Position numbers and translations under genes: made by a program. The notes below the pieces were generated by a model. It worked only from the letters and a program-made list of their open reading frames with translations, was not told where the DNA came from and did no database searches. A stretch of DNA of 64,000 bases from Cyanobium sp. Cruz CV13-4-11 (GTDB lineage: Bacteria > Cyanobacteriota > Cyanobacteriia > PCC-6307 > Cyanobiaceae): the NCBI RefSeq assembly GCF_024346055.1, contig NZ_JAGQCH010000008.1, positions 79,969-143,968 of the forward strand, written 5' to 3'. Of this stretch, positions 53,562-64,000 are shown one piece after another (positions within the stretch are counted from its first letter, which is position 1; each line of letters begins with the position of its first letter).

Positions 53562-54758
53562 CTAGGCAGCCAGCCAGACCGCCCCACGGCAGCCCCGCTC
53601 CGCCGCCAGCTGCTCGGCTGACGCCTGGTCGGCGCAGGGGTGGGTGCACAGCTCGGCGGCCTCCCCCCCCCGATGCAGGTCTGCCATGCGGCTGAGGGCC
53701 TGAGCCAGGCCAGCGGCGGTGGCGCTGGCCACCAGCCAGGGCCCCGGGGCCTGGGCCTCAGCCGCAGCAGCAGCAGCAGCTCCCTCCGATTCGAGCAGGT
53801 CGCGGATGGCTTCCACGTCGAAACCGAAGCCGGTGCCGGCCGCCACGGAGCTGCCGGCGCAGAAGCGTCCCACCAGGGCGTCGTACCGCCCACCGCTGGC
53901 GATGGCCACCGGCGCATCGGCCCCCTGGCAGACGAGCTTGAACACCAGGCCGTCATAGAGGTCGAAGTGGGGCTGGAAGGTGGGGTCCAGCTGCACCCGC
54001 ACGCCAAGGCCAGCGGCCGGCTGGTTCACGCTGGCCAGGGTGGCGGCCAGGGACTCCAGCAACGGCACCGGTCCGAGCCACTGCTCCAGCTGATAGAGCA
54101 CCCGCACCGGTTCGCCCCGAAGCCCGATCAGGGCCATCAGCCGCTGCCGCTGGCTGTCGGGCAGGGCAAGGGCCCCGAGGGCGAGGGGATCGAAGTCGGT
54201 GAGGGCATGGCGCGCCGCTGAGCGCTGCTCCTGTGGCACCTGGCTCAACAGGGCGCTGAGCAGGCCATGGTGCCCCACCAGCAGGGTGGGCTGGTGCTGG
54301 GACGGCAGCCCCAGGCTGGCCACGGCCGCCAGCAGCAGGTGCAGCAGCTCGGTGTCGGCGGCGGGGGAGGGCTCACCGAGCAGCTCCACACCGCTTTGCA
54401 GCTGTTCGCTGATGCGCTGGCCGCCGCCATCGCCGGTGAAAGTCCGGAAGGTGGTGCCACTGGCCCAGAGCCGCAGGGGCCGGGGCCTGCCCAGCATCCG
54501 GGTGCTGGCGGCCCGGGCGATCGGAGCGGTGAGTTCCGGCCGCAGCCCGAGGGGCTCATCGGCCACCAGCCGCACCAGCTCCCGTTCGGCGATGGCCCCG
54601 CCGGCCTCCAGGGTGTCGAGCCGCTCGATGGTGGGGGGCGACACCTCCTGGTAGCCCCAGAGGCGGTACACGTTGGCCAGCAGGTCGCACAGGCGCCGGT
54701 TGCTGTCCACCTGACCCGGGTTCAGGTCCCGCGCACCGGCGGCAGGTTGGAGGGCCAT
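53562..54758 (-). CDS. hisZ: ATP phosphoribosyltransferase regulatory subunit HisZ
   Basis: A 398-residue protein related to histidyl-tRNA synthetase but lacking its anticodon domain. It pairs with short-form HisG for the first step of histidine synthesis. Conserved parts are LLANVYRLWGYQEVSPPTIE, RPELTAPIARAAS, RISEQLQSGVELLGEPSPAADTELL and the late GGRYDALVGRF and GTGFGFDVEAI. It follows the inositol-monophosphatase-like gene after 41 bases on the same strand. Confidence 0.92.
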   Translation of the reverse strand: MALQPAAGARDLNPGQVDSNRRLCDLLANVYRLWGYQEVSPPTIERLDTLEAGGAIAERELVRLVADEPLGLRPELTAPIARAASTRMLGRPRPLRLWASGTTFRTFTGDGGGQRISEQLQSGVELLGEPSPAADTELLHLLLAAVASLGLPSQHQPTLLVGHHGLLSALLSQVPQEQRSAARHALTDFDPLALGALALPDSQRQRLMALIGLRGEPVRVLYQLEQWLGPVPLLESLAATLASVNQPAAGLGVRVQLDPTFQPHFDLYDGLVFKLVCQGADAPVAIASGGRYDALVGRFCAGSSVAAGTGFGFDVEAIRDLLESEGAAAAAAAEAQAPGPWLVASATAAGLAQALSRMADLHRGGEAAELCTHPCADQASAEQLAAERGCRGAVWLAA

Positions 54759-54799
54759 GGAGGGGAGTGTTCGGGCGGTGGGGTGGGGTGGGGCGGATC

Positions 54800-55702
54800 C
54801 TATGGAGCGTCGGACGCGCCGCCGGCGAGGGCATCCAGCTCCGGGGCGCCGAAGCTGGCACCGCTGAGCGGCCGGCAGAGGGCCAGCCCTTCGATCAGGG
54901 GCTGGCGCAGGGCGGGCGTGCAGGCGATCACCCGACCATCGGCCAGGTCGAGGCGGCTGCCGTCGTAGGCGCAGACCTGCCCGCCGGCCTCTTCCACCAG
55001 CACAACGCCGGCCACCAGATCCCAGGGCGAAAGGCCCCGTTCCCAGTAGCCATCGATCCGGCCAGCGGCAACGAAGGCCAGATCAACGGCGGCAGCCCCG
55101 GCACGGCGCACGCCATGGCTGCGGTGGGTGAACCAGGCGAACTCGGCGTAGTTGTTGTCGAGGCGCCGGACCCGGTCGTAGGAGAAGCCGGTAACGAGCA
55201 GGGAATCGGCCAGGGCGCCGCAGTCGCTGACCTGCAGCCGGCGTTCGTTGCACCAGGCGCCCCGGCCCGGGGCGGCCCAGTAATGCTCCTCCAGCACCGG
55301 CACCTCCAGGGCTCCGAGCAGGGGCAGGCCCTGCCAGCTGAGCCCCACGGAGGTGCCGAAGAATGGATAACCATGGGCGTAGTTGGTGGTGCCGTCGAGG
55401 GGGTCGACGCACCAGAGCAGGTCTCCCTGGCCGGCGAGTTGGCCGCTTTCCTCGGCCAGCACCGCGACGGTGGGGGTGCCGGCCGCCAGGACCGCCAGCA
55501 CGGCGGCTTCGGCCGCCAGGTCGGCTTCGGTGACCAGATTGCCCGCCATGCCCTTCTCCCTCACCTGCTCCAGCCGGCCGAAATGGCGCCGAAGCTCGCG
55601 GCCCCCGGCTTCGGCGGCCTCGCGGGCCACCTGCAGCAGCCGCTCCAGTTCGGCGGCATCGAGGCCGGAGCCCGCCAGGGCTTGTTGACAGAGGGAGCTC
55701 AT
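54800..55702 (-). CDS. Inositol-monophosphatase-family phosphatase
   Basis: A 300-residue lithium-sensitive-type phosphatase. Metal-binding motifs are LAEESGQL, WCVDPLDGTTNYAHGYPFF and the C-terminal SPWDLVAGVVLVEEAGG. Family members act on inositol monophosphate, fructose bisphosphate, histidinol phosphate or PAP. Its position directly before hisZ makes histidinol-phosphate phosphatase a reasonable, unproven option. ATG 55702 overlaps the upstream ferredoxin stop (ATGA). The frame is open to 55927 but antisense-like there. Confidence 0.9.
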   Translation of the reverse strand: MSSLCQQALAGSGLDAAELERLLQVAREAAEAGGRELRRHFGRLEQVREKGMAGNLVTEADLAAEAAVLAVLAAGTPTVAVLAEESGQLAGQGDLLWCVDPLDGTTNYAHGYPFFGTSVGLSWQGLPLLGALEVPVLEEHYWAAPGRGAWCNERRLQVSDCGALADSLLVTGFSYDRVRRLDNNYAEFAWFTHRSHGVRRAGAAAVDLAFVAAGRIDGYWERGLSPWDLVAGVVLVEEAGGQVCAYDGSRLDLADGRVIACTPALRQPLIEGLALCRPLSGASFGAPELDALAGGASDAP

Positions 55703-56067
55703 TCGTCGTCCAGGGGCAGGCCGGGACGCACCAGACCGCGGCCGAAGTAACGGCCGAACTGGCGGTCGTAGACCTCGTCCTCGTCCTGGGTCTCCACCTC
55801 GAGCGGACCGATGGCCCGGGCGACGCAGAGCAGGCCGTAGCCCTCCTTGCGCAGGTCCTTCGAGAGCCCGAGGGCCTCCCGCTGGTCGATGCTTCCGTCC
55901 AGCACCCGCACGGCGCAGGCGGTGCAACAGCCGTTGCGGCAGCTGAAGGGAAGCGGTTCGCCCTGGGCCTCGAAGCTGCGCAGGATGTACTCCCCTTCCG
56001 GAACGTCGAGTCGTATGACACGGTTGGCCTGTCGCCAGTGGACCGTGATCGGGTGGGTGCGGGTCAT
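55699..56067 (-). CDS. Plant-type [2Fe-2S] ferredoxin
   Basis: A 122-residue ferredoxin. Cluster cysteines are Cys43, Cys48 and Cys51 (SCRNGCCTACAV) and Cys81 (GYGLLCVARA), with one extra Cys at 47. The N-terminal ITVHWRQANRVIRLDVPEGEYIL is the usual beta-grasp start. A C-terminal tail of about 30 residues (DRQFGRYFGRGLVRPGLPLDDE) is longer than in photosynthetic ferredoxin. It probably serves a dedicated redox partner. ATG 56067 is chosen; the frame is open to 56493 only by running antisense through tRNA-Ser. It is coupled to the downstream phosphatase gene. Confidence 0.9.
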   Translation of the reverse strand: MTRTHPITVHWRQANRVIRLDVPEGEYILRSFEAQGEPLPFSCRNGCCTACAVRVLDGSIDQREALGLSKDLRKEGYGLLCVARAIGPLEVETQDEDEVYDRQFGRYFGRGLVRPGLPLDDE

Positions 56068-56155
56068 CGGGACATGGGCGGAGGGGATGGTGCCGTTGGG
56101 GTGCGGAGGCCAGGAGCTGCCCCTGCTACATTGCCATCTGCCCCATTTCGCCGCT

Positions 56156-56242
56156 GGAGAGGTGGCCGAGTGGTCGAAGGCGCAGCACTGGAAATGCTGT
56201 ATAGGGGCAACTCTATCGAGGGTTCGAATCCCTCCCTCTCCG
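56156..56242 (+). tRNA. tRNA-Ser (anticodon GGA)
   Basis: An 87-base class II tRNA. The acceptor stem is GGAGAGG (56156-56162) with CCTCTCC (56235-56241), and the discriminator base is G at 56242. The anticodon loop CTGGAAA gives GGA, the variable arm is long and the T-loop is GGTTCGAATCC. CCA is not encoded. A TACATT at 56127-56132 could be its -10. A strong terminator follows within 10 bases. Confidence 0.96.
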
Positions 56243-56250
56243 CTTTTGAA

Positions 56251-56277
56251 GTCGGTCCTCCGGGCCGGCTTTTTTTT
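56251..56277 (+). terminator. Rho-independent terminator after tRNA-Ser(GGA)
   Basis: GTCGGTCC (56251-56258), loop TCC, GGGCCGGC (56262-56269), then eight T (56270-56277). All eight stem positions pair when GU pairs are allowed. Confidence 0.92.
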
Positions 56278-56365
56278 CGTTTGCCGGCGCTTGAAAACCC
56301 TCCCAGCGCAGGCACTGAAAGGGTTCTGGTTGGCACGTTTGTTTTGACGACCCGAAGGCTCGGTG

Positions 56366-57175
56366 TCAGCCGAAGCGTCCGCTGACGTAGTCGAGTGTTG
56401 ACTGCTGGCTGGGGGAGTTGAAGATGTTTTCGGTCTCGTTGAATTCCACCAGATAGCCCACTTTCCCTGAACCCCCTTCGACGGCCTCGGCATTGAAGAA
56501 GGCGGTCATGTCGGCGACGCGCACAGCCTGCTGCATGTTGTGGGTCACGATCATGATCGTGTAGCTGCGCTTCAGCTCGTGCATGGTCTCCTCGATCTTG
56601 AGGGTCGAGATCGGATCGAGGGCCGAGCAGGGTTCGTCCATCAGGATCACCTCGGGTTCGGTGGCGATGGCCCGGGCGATGCAGAGCCGTTGCTGCTGGC
56701 CGCCGGAGAGGGAGAAGCCGCTCTCCTTGAGCTTGTCCTTGCACTCATCCCACACGGCCGCCTTGCGCAGGGACCGCTCGACCAGCTCATCCATGTCTCC
56801 CTTGTAGCCGTTGATCCGGGCACCGAAGGCGATGTTCTCGTAGATCGATTTGGGGAAGGGATTGGGCTTCTGGAACACCATGCCGATGCGGCGCCTGACC
56901 TCCACCGGGTCGACCCGTTTGTCGTAAAGGTCGTGCTGATCGAAGATGACCCGGCCCTTGAGGCTGCAGCCGGGAATCAGGTCGTTCATGCGGTTGAGGG
57001 CCCGCAGCACCGTGCTCTTGCCGCAGCCCGAGGGGCCGATGAAGGCGGTGACCTTGCCCTTGGGCAGATCCATGTAGACGTTCTTGACCGCTTCGAAGCT
57101 GCCGTAGGAGATCGTCACGTCCTGAAGGGACATGCAGACGTCGCTGGCCACGGTGGAGGGAGAAGAAGCAGTCAT
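56366..57175 (-). CDS. pstB: Phosphate ABC transporter ATPase PstB
   Basis: A 269-residue ATPase of the high-affinity phosphate importer. Walker A is [22 protein letters not shown], the signature is [16 protein letters not shown] and Walker B is [15 protein letters not shown]. It ends with the family-typical [12 protein letters not shown] and YVSGRFG. It is the third gene of the leftward pstC-pstA-pstB run, 49 bases after pstA. No pstS lies in the window. Confidence 0.96.
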   Translation of the reverse strand: MTASSPSTVASDVCMSLQDVTISYGSFEAVKNVYMDLPKGKVTAFIGPSGCGKSTVLRALNRMNDLIPGCSLKGRVIFDQHDLYDKRVDPVEVRRRIGMVFQKPNPFPKSIYENIAFGARINGYKGDMDELVERSLRKAAVWDECKDKLKESGFSLSGGQQQRLCIARAIATEPEVILMDEPCSALDPISTLKIEETMHELKRSYTIMIVTHNMQQAVRVADMTAFFNAEAVEGGSGKVGYLVEFNETENIFNSPSQQSTLDYVSGRFG

Positions 57176-57224
57176 GTCAGGGATGGGGTGAATCGAAGCC
57201 GGTGGGAATGGACGGGGACAGGGG

Positions 57225-58133
57225 TCAGGACCGGGACGCGCTGCTGATCCAGCGGGCCAGCAGGTTGGCTCCGAGAATCATGATCACGAGCACAAAGGAG
57301 GCGGCCCAGGCCAACTCGTTCTGCGCCTCGTAGGGCATGATCGCGAAGTTGAAGATCAGCACCGACATGGTGGCGATCGGGTTGAACAGTCCTTCCGGCC
57401 AGAAGGGGGAGAACAGGGCCGTGAAGATCAATGGCGCCGTTTCACCGGCGGCCCTGGCAATCCCCAGCACCACGCCGGTGGCGATCGGGGTAAAGGCGGC
57501 GGGCAGGGTGATCTGGGTGATGGTGACGAAGCGGGAGGCCCCGACGCCGTAGGCCCCCATGCGCATCTCCTGGGGGACCAGCAGCAGGCCCTCGTAGGTG
57601 GTCTTGATGACGGTGGGCAGCATCAGCACCGAGAGGGCGATGCCGCCGGCCATGGCGCTGAAGCTCTGGTCGAAGAAGATCCGCGTGGCGACGATCAGGG
57701 AATAGATGAAAACCCCGCAGATGATCGATGGAACCCCGGCGAGCACATCGTTGCCGAAGCGCACGAACTTCGAAAACCAGCCGTCCTGGGCGTATTCAGA
57801 GAGGTAGACGCCACCGCCCACACCCACCGGGATGGCGATCAGGGAGGCGATCAGGGTCACGACGATGGTGCCGAGGATCGCGTTGCCGATACCGCCGCCT
57901 TCGAGGCCGGGGGCCGGGGGCAGTTCGGTGAGCAGCCGCAGACTGAGCAGCCGGCCCCCCTGCACGAGGACATAGATCAGCACCAGAAACAGGGGGACCA
58001 CCGCCATGGCCGCAAAAAAGGCGGCAATGGCGTTGGCCACCTGGTTGAAGCGATTGCGCTTCAGGGCCGGGTCGTAGTGAAGGGTGAGCCTCTCGGTGAA
58101 TTGATTGGTGGTGGGTGGTGTCGAGAAGGACAT
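57225..58133 (-). CDS. pstA: Phosphate ABC transporter permease PstA
   Basis: A 302-residue permease with six predicted helices. Family sequence includes [53 protein letters not shown] and the coupling region [24 protein letters not shown]. The late [18 protein letters not shown] is typical of PstA. It forms the phosphate channel with PstC. The gene lies 49 bases after pstC. Confidence 0.95.
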   Translation of the reverse strand: MSFSTPPTTNQFTERLTLHYDPALKRNRFNQVANAIAAFFAAMAVVPLFLVLIYVLVQGGRLLSLRLLTELPPAPGLEGGGIGNAILGTIVVTLIASLIAIPVGVGGGVYLSEYAQDGWFSKFVRFGNDVLAGVPSIICGVFIYSLIVATRIFFDQSFSAMAGGIALSVLMLPTVIKTTYEGLLLVPQEMRMGAYGVGASRFVTITQITLPAAFTPIATGVVLGIARAAGETAPLIFTALFSPFWPEGLFNPIATMSVLIFNFAIMPYEAQNELAWAASFVLVIMILGANLLARWISSASRS

Positions 58134-58182
58134 GGCCAGGGAACGGCGTGGGCAGTGAATGGAGGGGGACGCGTGGTCGGGG

Positions 58183-59136
58183 TCAGTAGCGCAGGCTGAG
58201 ACGCCGCACGATCCACTGGGCCAGCACGTTGACGACGAAGGTGAGGATCATCAGCACGACGGCGGCGTACATCAGAGCTGACACCTGGATGCCATCGGCC
58301 TCACCGAACTGGTTGGCGAGCATCGAGGCGATGGTGTTGCCCGGTGCCAGAAGGGACACATTGAAGTTGAGCGAGTTGCCGATGATCATGGTGACGGCCA
58401 TGGTTTCGCCCATCGCCCGGCCCAGGGAGAGCATCACTCCCCCCATGATCGAGGACACCGCCGCCGGCAGGATGACGTTGAAAATGGCCCCCCAGCGGGT
58501 GGTGCCCACGCCATAGGCCCCCTGGCGCAACTCGATCGGCACCTGGTTGAGGGCATCCCGGGAGATGGCGGTGATGATCGGCAGCACCATCACGACAAGA
58601 ATGAGGATCGCCGGTGCCGTGCCGGGGCCCTGGGGTGCGGTGGCGAAAAACGGGGTCCAGCCCAGGGTGGTGTGCAACAGCGACAGAAAGGGGCGGATGG
58701 CCGGCTCCATCACGAAGATCGCCCAGAGTCCGAGCACCACAGAAGGAATGGCGGCCAGGAGCTCCACCAGCAGGCCGATCAGATCCCTCAGGCGCCGCGG
58801 CAGCAGATCCTCGGTGATGAAGATCGCCGTGCCCAGGCCGATGGGAATGGCGATGGCCAGGGAGAGAAAGGATGTGACGAGGGTGCCGTAGATGGCGATC
58901 AGGGCGCCGTAGTCCTCGTTGACCGGATCCCAGGCCGAGGTGGTCAGGAACTTGAGGCCGAAGGTGGCCATGGCCTCCCTGGCGCCACTGAAAACCGTGA
59001 CAAAGATCGCCAGCAGCACGATCCCCACGGAGGCCGCCAGCACCAGGGTCAGTTGGCGAAAGCCGATGTCGACCAGTTTTTCCTGGGGCGGGCGTCGTCT
59101 GAGGGTGAACGCATCGACGGGTGGGGCGCTCCTCAT
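58183..59136 (-). CDS. pstC: Phosphate ABC transporter permease PstC
   Basis: A 317-residue permease with six predicted helices. PstC features are GTLVTSFLSLAIAIPIGLGTAIFITE, ELLAAIPSVVLGLWAIFV, the coupling region ELRQGAYGVGTTRWGAIFNVILPAA and LGRAMGETMAVTMIIGNS. ATG 59136 is chosen on homology; upstream in-frame sequence to 59367 is antisense to dnaK. Pho-box-like repeats lie 50-80 bases upstream. Confidence 0.95.
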   Translation of the reverse strand: MRSAPPVDAFTLRRRPPQEKLVDIGFRQLTLVLAASVGIVLLAIFVTVFSGAREAMATFGLKFLTTSAWDPVNEDYGALIAIYGTLVTSFLSLAIAIPIGLGTAIFITEDLLPRRLRDLIGLLVELLAAIPSVVLGLWAIFVMEPAIRPFLSLLHTTLGWTPFFATAPQGPGTAPAILILVVMVLPIITAISRDALNQVPIELRQGAYGVGTTRWGAIFNVILPAAVSSIMGGVMLSLGRAMGETMAVTMIIGNSLNFNVSLLAPGNTIASMLANQFGEADGIQVSALMYAAVVLMILTFVVNVLAQWIVRRLSLRY

Positions 59137-59185
59137 GCAGGGATGGTGCCGTTCGGCATGGACGTTCCACCTGATCTGAGCACGA

Positions 59186-59216
59186 GTTTCAGCCCTCGCG
59201 TTTAAGCTCGGTTTAA
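59186..59216 (-). promoter_or_regulatory. Candidate Pho box upstream of pstC
   Basis: Read towards pstC, the region carries TTAAAC (59211-59216), TTAAAC (59200-59205) and TGAAAC (59186-59191). The first two are spaced exactly 11 bases and the third 14. Cyanobacterial PhoB (SphR) sites are direct repeats of about 8 bases related to CTTAACCT at about 11-base spacing. The pstC start is 50 bases downstream, and dnaK starts 45 bases away in the other direction. Confidence 0.6.
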
Positions 59217-59260
59217 CGGCCGTCAGGCTCCGGTAGCGTTGAGCCGCCATCAGGACTTCC

Positions 59261-61408
<2,148 letters not shown>

Positions 61409-61413
61409 GGGTC

Positions 61414-62358
61414 GTGAGCCAATCCACCCGCTCGGATTCGGTGGCGACGGCCGCCCGCGACCACTGGGAGGTGCTCGGTCTGGCTCCGGGTGCCGACGCG
61501 GCGAGCATCAAGCGGGCCTTCCGCCAGCAGGCCCGCCTCTGGCATCCCGACCTCAACGGCAACGATCCGGTGGCCGAGGCCCGCTTCAAGCGGGTCAACG
61601 AGGCCTATGCGGTGCTCTCGGATCCGATCCGGCGGCGCGCCTGGGAGGCCGGTGAGGGCCAGGACAGCGCCGGTCTCGACAACGATCCCTTTGCCAGTGG
61701 CTTTCCCCATTTCGAGGACTACCTGGCCCAGCTCTTCGGTCAGGAGCGCCGCAGCCCCCAGAGCTGGGACGATGAGCCCGAGCCGGAGGACCCCCCTGAG
61801 GCCGGCAGCGTCACCACCGCACCGGCATCGCCGCCACCGGTGATGGCCGCCACCGACGAGGAAACCCTGGTCAGCCTCACCCCGGAGCAGGCGCTCGTCG
61901 GTCAGCGTCTGGAACTGGAGTTGCGTGACGGCACCGTGGTGGAGGTCTGGTCGCCCCCCCTGGCGGGGGATGGCTGGCGCCTGCGGCTGGCCGGTGTGGC
62001 CGCCGGCGGCGCCGACCACTTCCTGCAGCTGCGGGTGCGCACCGAGGAGGGCCTGCGCATCGATGGCCTGCGGGTGCTTTACCAACTCGATCTCCATCCC
62101 GCCGATGCGGCCCTTGGCTGCCAGGCGGTGGTGCCCACCCTGGAGGGACCCGTGCGGCTGCGGGTGCCACCAGGGTCCTCCAGCGGCCGGCTGCTGCGGC
62201 TGCGCCAACGGGGCCAGAGCCAGGGGGAGCAGCGGGGCGATCAGCTGGTGGAGGTGAGGATCGTGGTCCCGGCCTCGCCCACGGAAGCCGAGGAGGCCCT
62301 GTTCCGCCGCCTGCGGGAGCTCGATCGGGAGCAGAACAGCGCCAGCTCGGAGGCCTGA
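61414..62358 (+). CDS. J-domain co-chaperone, DnaJ type without zinc fingers
   Basis: A 314-residue protein with an N-terminal J-domain (about residues 17-75) containing the HPD motif in LWHPDLNGND, which stimulates Hsp70 ATPase. A Pro/Glu-rich linker follows (about 105-145), then a C-terminal substrate-binding region (about 150-310) with LELELRDGTVVEVWSPPL and VRLRVPPGSSSGRLLRLRQRG. No CxxCxGxG zinc repeats are present. The GTG start at 61414 is five bases after dnaK, so the two form a chaperone pair. Confidence 0.9.
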   Translation: MSQSTRSDSVATAARDHWEVLGLAPGADAASIKRAFRQQARLWHPDLNGNDPVAEARFKRVNEAYAVLSDPIRRRAWEAGEGQDSAGLDNDPFASGFPHFEDYLAQLFGQERRSPQSWDDEPEPEDPPEAGSVTTAPASPPPVMAATDEETLVSLTPEQALVGQRLELELRDGTVVEVWSPPLAGDGWRLRLAGVAAGGADHFLQLRVRTEEGLRIDGLRVLYQLDLHPADAALGCQAVVPTLEGPVRLRVPPGSSSGRLLRLRQRGQSQGEQRGDQLVEVRIVVPASPTEAEEALFRRLRELDREQNSASSEA

Positions 62359-62414
62359 TCGTCACAGCGGCCGCCAACGGATGAGACACTGGCCTGCGCC
62401 CCATCCATGACGAT

Positions 62415-62873
62415 GTGACTGCCAGCGGTCCCCCCCACAAGCCGGTGCATGTCCTGCTGTTCGATCCTGGCAGTGACCAGGAGGGCATCCATTCCCTTGA
62501 ACTCGGGGGCCGCACGGTGGTGCTGCTGTTCGAGGACCCCGACGATGCCGAGCGCTACGCCGGCCTGCTCGAGGCCCAGGATTTTCCCGTGCCCTGTGTT
62601 GAGGTGCTGGATCGCGAAGAGATCGAGATGTTCTGTGCCGAAGCGGGCTACGAGGCCCGCTTCGTTCCGGCCGGTTTCCTGCCCAAGAGCGAGGAGGAGC
62701 GGCTGCTGATCGCGCCGCCCGAACGCAACATGGACGTGACCAACTGGAAGGAGGAGCAGGAGGCGGCGGGACAAGCCGCCGCTGGGGATCCTGACGGCGG
62801 CGGCAGCGGCAGCAGCGGCAGCGGCGATCCGGAGCTGGAGGCTTTCCGTCGCCGCCTGGAAGGGCTGCTGTGA
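62415..62873 (+). CDS. DUF3110-family protein
   Basis: A 152-residue protein matching the cyanobacterial DUF3110 family: VHVLLFDPGSDQEGIHSLEL, VVLLFEDPDDAERYAGLLEA and EEIEMFCAEAGYEARFVPAG. A Gly/Ser-rich linker (GGGSGSSGSGD) precedes a short C-terminal helix. No function is known. The GTG start is at 62415. Its stop overlaps the GTG of murQ (GTGA), and it lies 56 bases after the J-protein gene. Confidence 0.87.
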   Translation: MTASGPPHKPVHVLLFDPGSDQEGIHSLELGGRTVVLLFEDPDDAERYAGLLEAQDFPVPCVEVLDREEIEMFCAEAGYEARFVPAGFLPKSEEERLLIAPPERNMDVTNWKEEQEAAGQAAAGDPDGGGSGSSGSGDPELEAFRRRLEGLL

Positions 62874-63814
62874 TCGATTCCGGCGGCGACAGGGGCCACC
62901 TGCTCACCGAGCGGCCCAACCCGGCCAGCGAAGACCTCGACCGGCTGCCGACGGCGTCCCTGGTGGAACTGTTCTGCGCCAACGACCTGCTGCCCCAGCA
63001 GGCGGTGGCGGCCGCCGCGCCCGAGCTGACGGCGGCCGTCGACGCCATCGCGGCGCGGCTGTCGGGCGGCGGCCGCTTGTTTTACCTGGGGGCCGGCACC
63101 TCCGGCCGGCTCGGGGTGCTGGATGCGGCGGAATGTCCACCGACCTTCTGCAGCCCACCTGAGCTGGTGCAGGGGGTGCTGGCGGGCGGAGCGGCGGCCC
63201 TGCTGCGCAGCTCCGAGGGCCTGGAGGACCTGCGCGAGGCGGGTCGCGACGACCTCAACGAGCGGGGCTTCGGCCCTGCCGATGCCCTGGTGGGCATCGC
63301 CGCCGGCGGCACCACCCCCTATGTGCTGGGTGGCCTCAGCCATGCCGTCGACATCGGAGCCCTGGCGATCGCCATGGCCTGTGTGCCCGCCGAACAGGTG
63401 CCGATGCCCTGCGACATCGACATCCGCCTGCTGACCGGCCCCGAGCTGCTGACCGGCTCCACCCGGCTCAAGGCGGGCACGGCCACCAAGATGGCGCTCA
63501 ACATCCTGTCCACCGGCGTGATGGTCCGGCTCGGGAAGGTCTTCGGCAACCGCATGGTGGATGTGGCGGTCACCAACAGCAAGCTGGAGGACCGGGCCCT
63601 GCGCATCCTGCGGGACCTGGCCGGGGTTCCCCGGGAGGGGGCCCTCGACCTGCTGCAGCAGGCCGGCGGATCGGTGCGGCTGGCCCTGCTGATGGCGGCC
63701 TCTGGCCTCGGGGCCGAGGCGGCGCGCGCGGCCCTGGACCGCCACGGCCCCGGCCTGCGCCGGTGCCTGGAGTCCCTGGGGATCAGCTTGCCGCCGTCGT
63801 CGCCCCCGTCGTGA
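62870..63814 (+). CDS. murQ: N-acetylmuramic acid 6-phosphate etherase
   Basis: A 314-residue SIS-domain enzyme that cleaves the lactyl ether of MurNAc-6-P to GlcNAc-6-P and D-lactate during peptidoglycan recycling. Motifs: LFYLGAGTSGRLGVLDAAECPPTF, VGIAAGGTTPYVLGGL and LLTGSTRLKAGTATKMALNILSTGVMVRLGKVFGNRMVDV. Length and motif order match MurQ. The GTG start at 62870 is coupled to the DUF3110 stop. Its 3' end overlaps the partial right-edge gene by 32 bases. Confidence 0.93.
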   Translation: MIDSGGDRGHLLTERPNPASEDLDRLPTASLVELFCANDLLPQQAVAAAAPELTAAVDAIAARLSGGGRLFYLGAGTSGRLGVLDAAECPPTFCSPPELVQGVLAGGAAALLRSSEGLEDLREAGRDDLNERGFGPADALVGIAAGGTTPYVLGGLSHAVDIGALAIAMACVPAEQVPMPCDIDIRLLTGPELLTGSTRLKAGTATKMALNILSTGVMVRLGKVFGNRMVDVAVTNSKLEDRALRILRDLAGVPREGALDLLQQAGGSVRLALLMAASGLGAEAARAALDRHGPGLRRCLESLGISLPPSSPPS

Positions 63815-64000
63815 CCGCGCTCTCGCTGAACGGTCCCCAGTAAGGGGCGGTGAACAGGTCGGTGCGGTGGCGGGTGGCCGGCGGCACCTGGGCGGCTGGG
63901 GTCATCAGGGCGTCCTTCAGGGCCTGGTGGGCCTGGCTGGGGGGCCGCAGGGCCTGCACCCGCTCGGCGGCCAGGCGCACGATCTGCTGGGCCAGCTCCG
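63783..64000 (-). CDS. Partial gene at right edge, C-terminal 72 residues
   Basis: A leftward frame runs from the right edge to a stop at 63783. The visible C-terminus has a helical start (ELAQQIVRLAAERVQALR), then SQAHQALKDALM, then TDLFTAPYWGPFSES and an Ala/Thr-rich end. I cannot assign a family from this piece. It is convergent with murQ and overlaps its last 32 bases. Confidence 0.5.
   Translation of the reverse strand, partial: ELAQQIVRLAAERVQALRPPSQAHQALKDALMTPAAQVPPATRHRTDLFTAPYWGPFSESAVTTGATTAAS

Overview
This 64-kb window has very high GC and almost no gaps between genes. It comes from a cyanobacterium, most likely a high-GC picocyanobacterium of the Cyanobium/Synechococcus group. 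The support is the presence of psaK, petN, the photosystem II maintenance factors Thf1/Psp29 and a Psb32-type TPM protein, class I fructose-bisphosphate aldolase, cyanobacterial DUF families (DUF1830, DUF2103, DUF2499, DUF3110, DUF3593, DUF4912) and a 6S RNA just after purK. There is no integrase, transposase, CRISPR array or phage structural gene. All identifications come from reading the sequence and from recalled family knowledge; no database search was run.

Region 1 (1-13.8 kb) is the most accessory-looking part. It has a cation/proton exchanger of the Cax type overlapping a pentapeptide-repeat membrane protein, then tRNA-Ser(UGA). The ligase-associated DNA repair set follows: Lhr-like DEXH helicase, ATP-dependent DNA ligase and beta-CASP exonuclease. 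The set is split by a membrane/polyamine island: a DUF350 protein transcribed ahead of the helicase and, divergently, two unknown membrane proteins, a membrane-fused spermidine-synthase-like protein and a DUF4178 protein. A Coq4-family gene between ligase and exonuclease is broken by a frameshift with a small internal deletion. Class I aldolase closes the region.

Region 2 (13.8-27 kb) is mostly housekeeping: nadA, a metallophosphoesterase overlapping a GT-B glycosyltransferase, a secreted lysozyme-like protein, a Psb32-type protein, a MidA-like methyltransferase, DUF4912, aroB, recQ, an orphan sugar-ABC permease, purK and 6S RNA. Region 3 (27-37 kb) holds proteostasis and photosynthesis upkeep genes (clpS, petN, thf1, clpP, ftsH), a MacB/FtsX-type permease, pyruvate kinase and a MazG-like protein. 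Region 4 (37-47 kb) has yggT, scpB, ilvA, dxs with an overlapping FAD oxidoreductase, the unit DUF2499-DUF3593-psaK, csaB, a Tat-type phosphatase, a PrxQ-like peroxiredoxin and rpmB.

Region 5 (47-64 kb) has a four-gene sugar-type ABC importer operon with 4-bp overlaps and htpG. Next is a ferredoxin/hisZ/inositol-monophosphatase/ferredoxin run, then tRNA-Ser(GGA) with a strong terminator. The pstC-pstA-pstB operon follows, with a candidate Pho box shared with a divergent dnaK-dnaJ pair, then a DUF3110 gene, murQ and a partial gene at the right edge.

The most notable items are the polyamine-synthase/DUF350/DUF4178 island inside the repair module, the broken Coq4 gene, the 6S RNA with two competing helices, the Pho-box-like repeats in the pstC/dnaK divergent promoter and the psaK unit with two uncharacterised membrane families.
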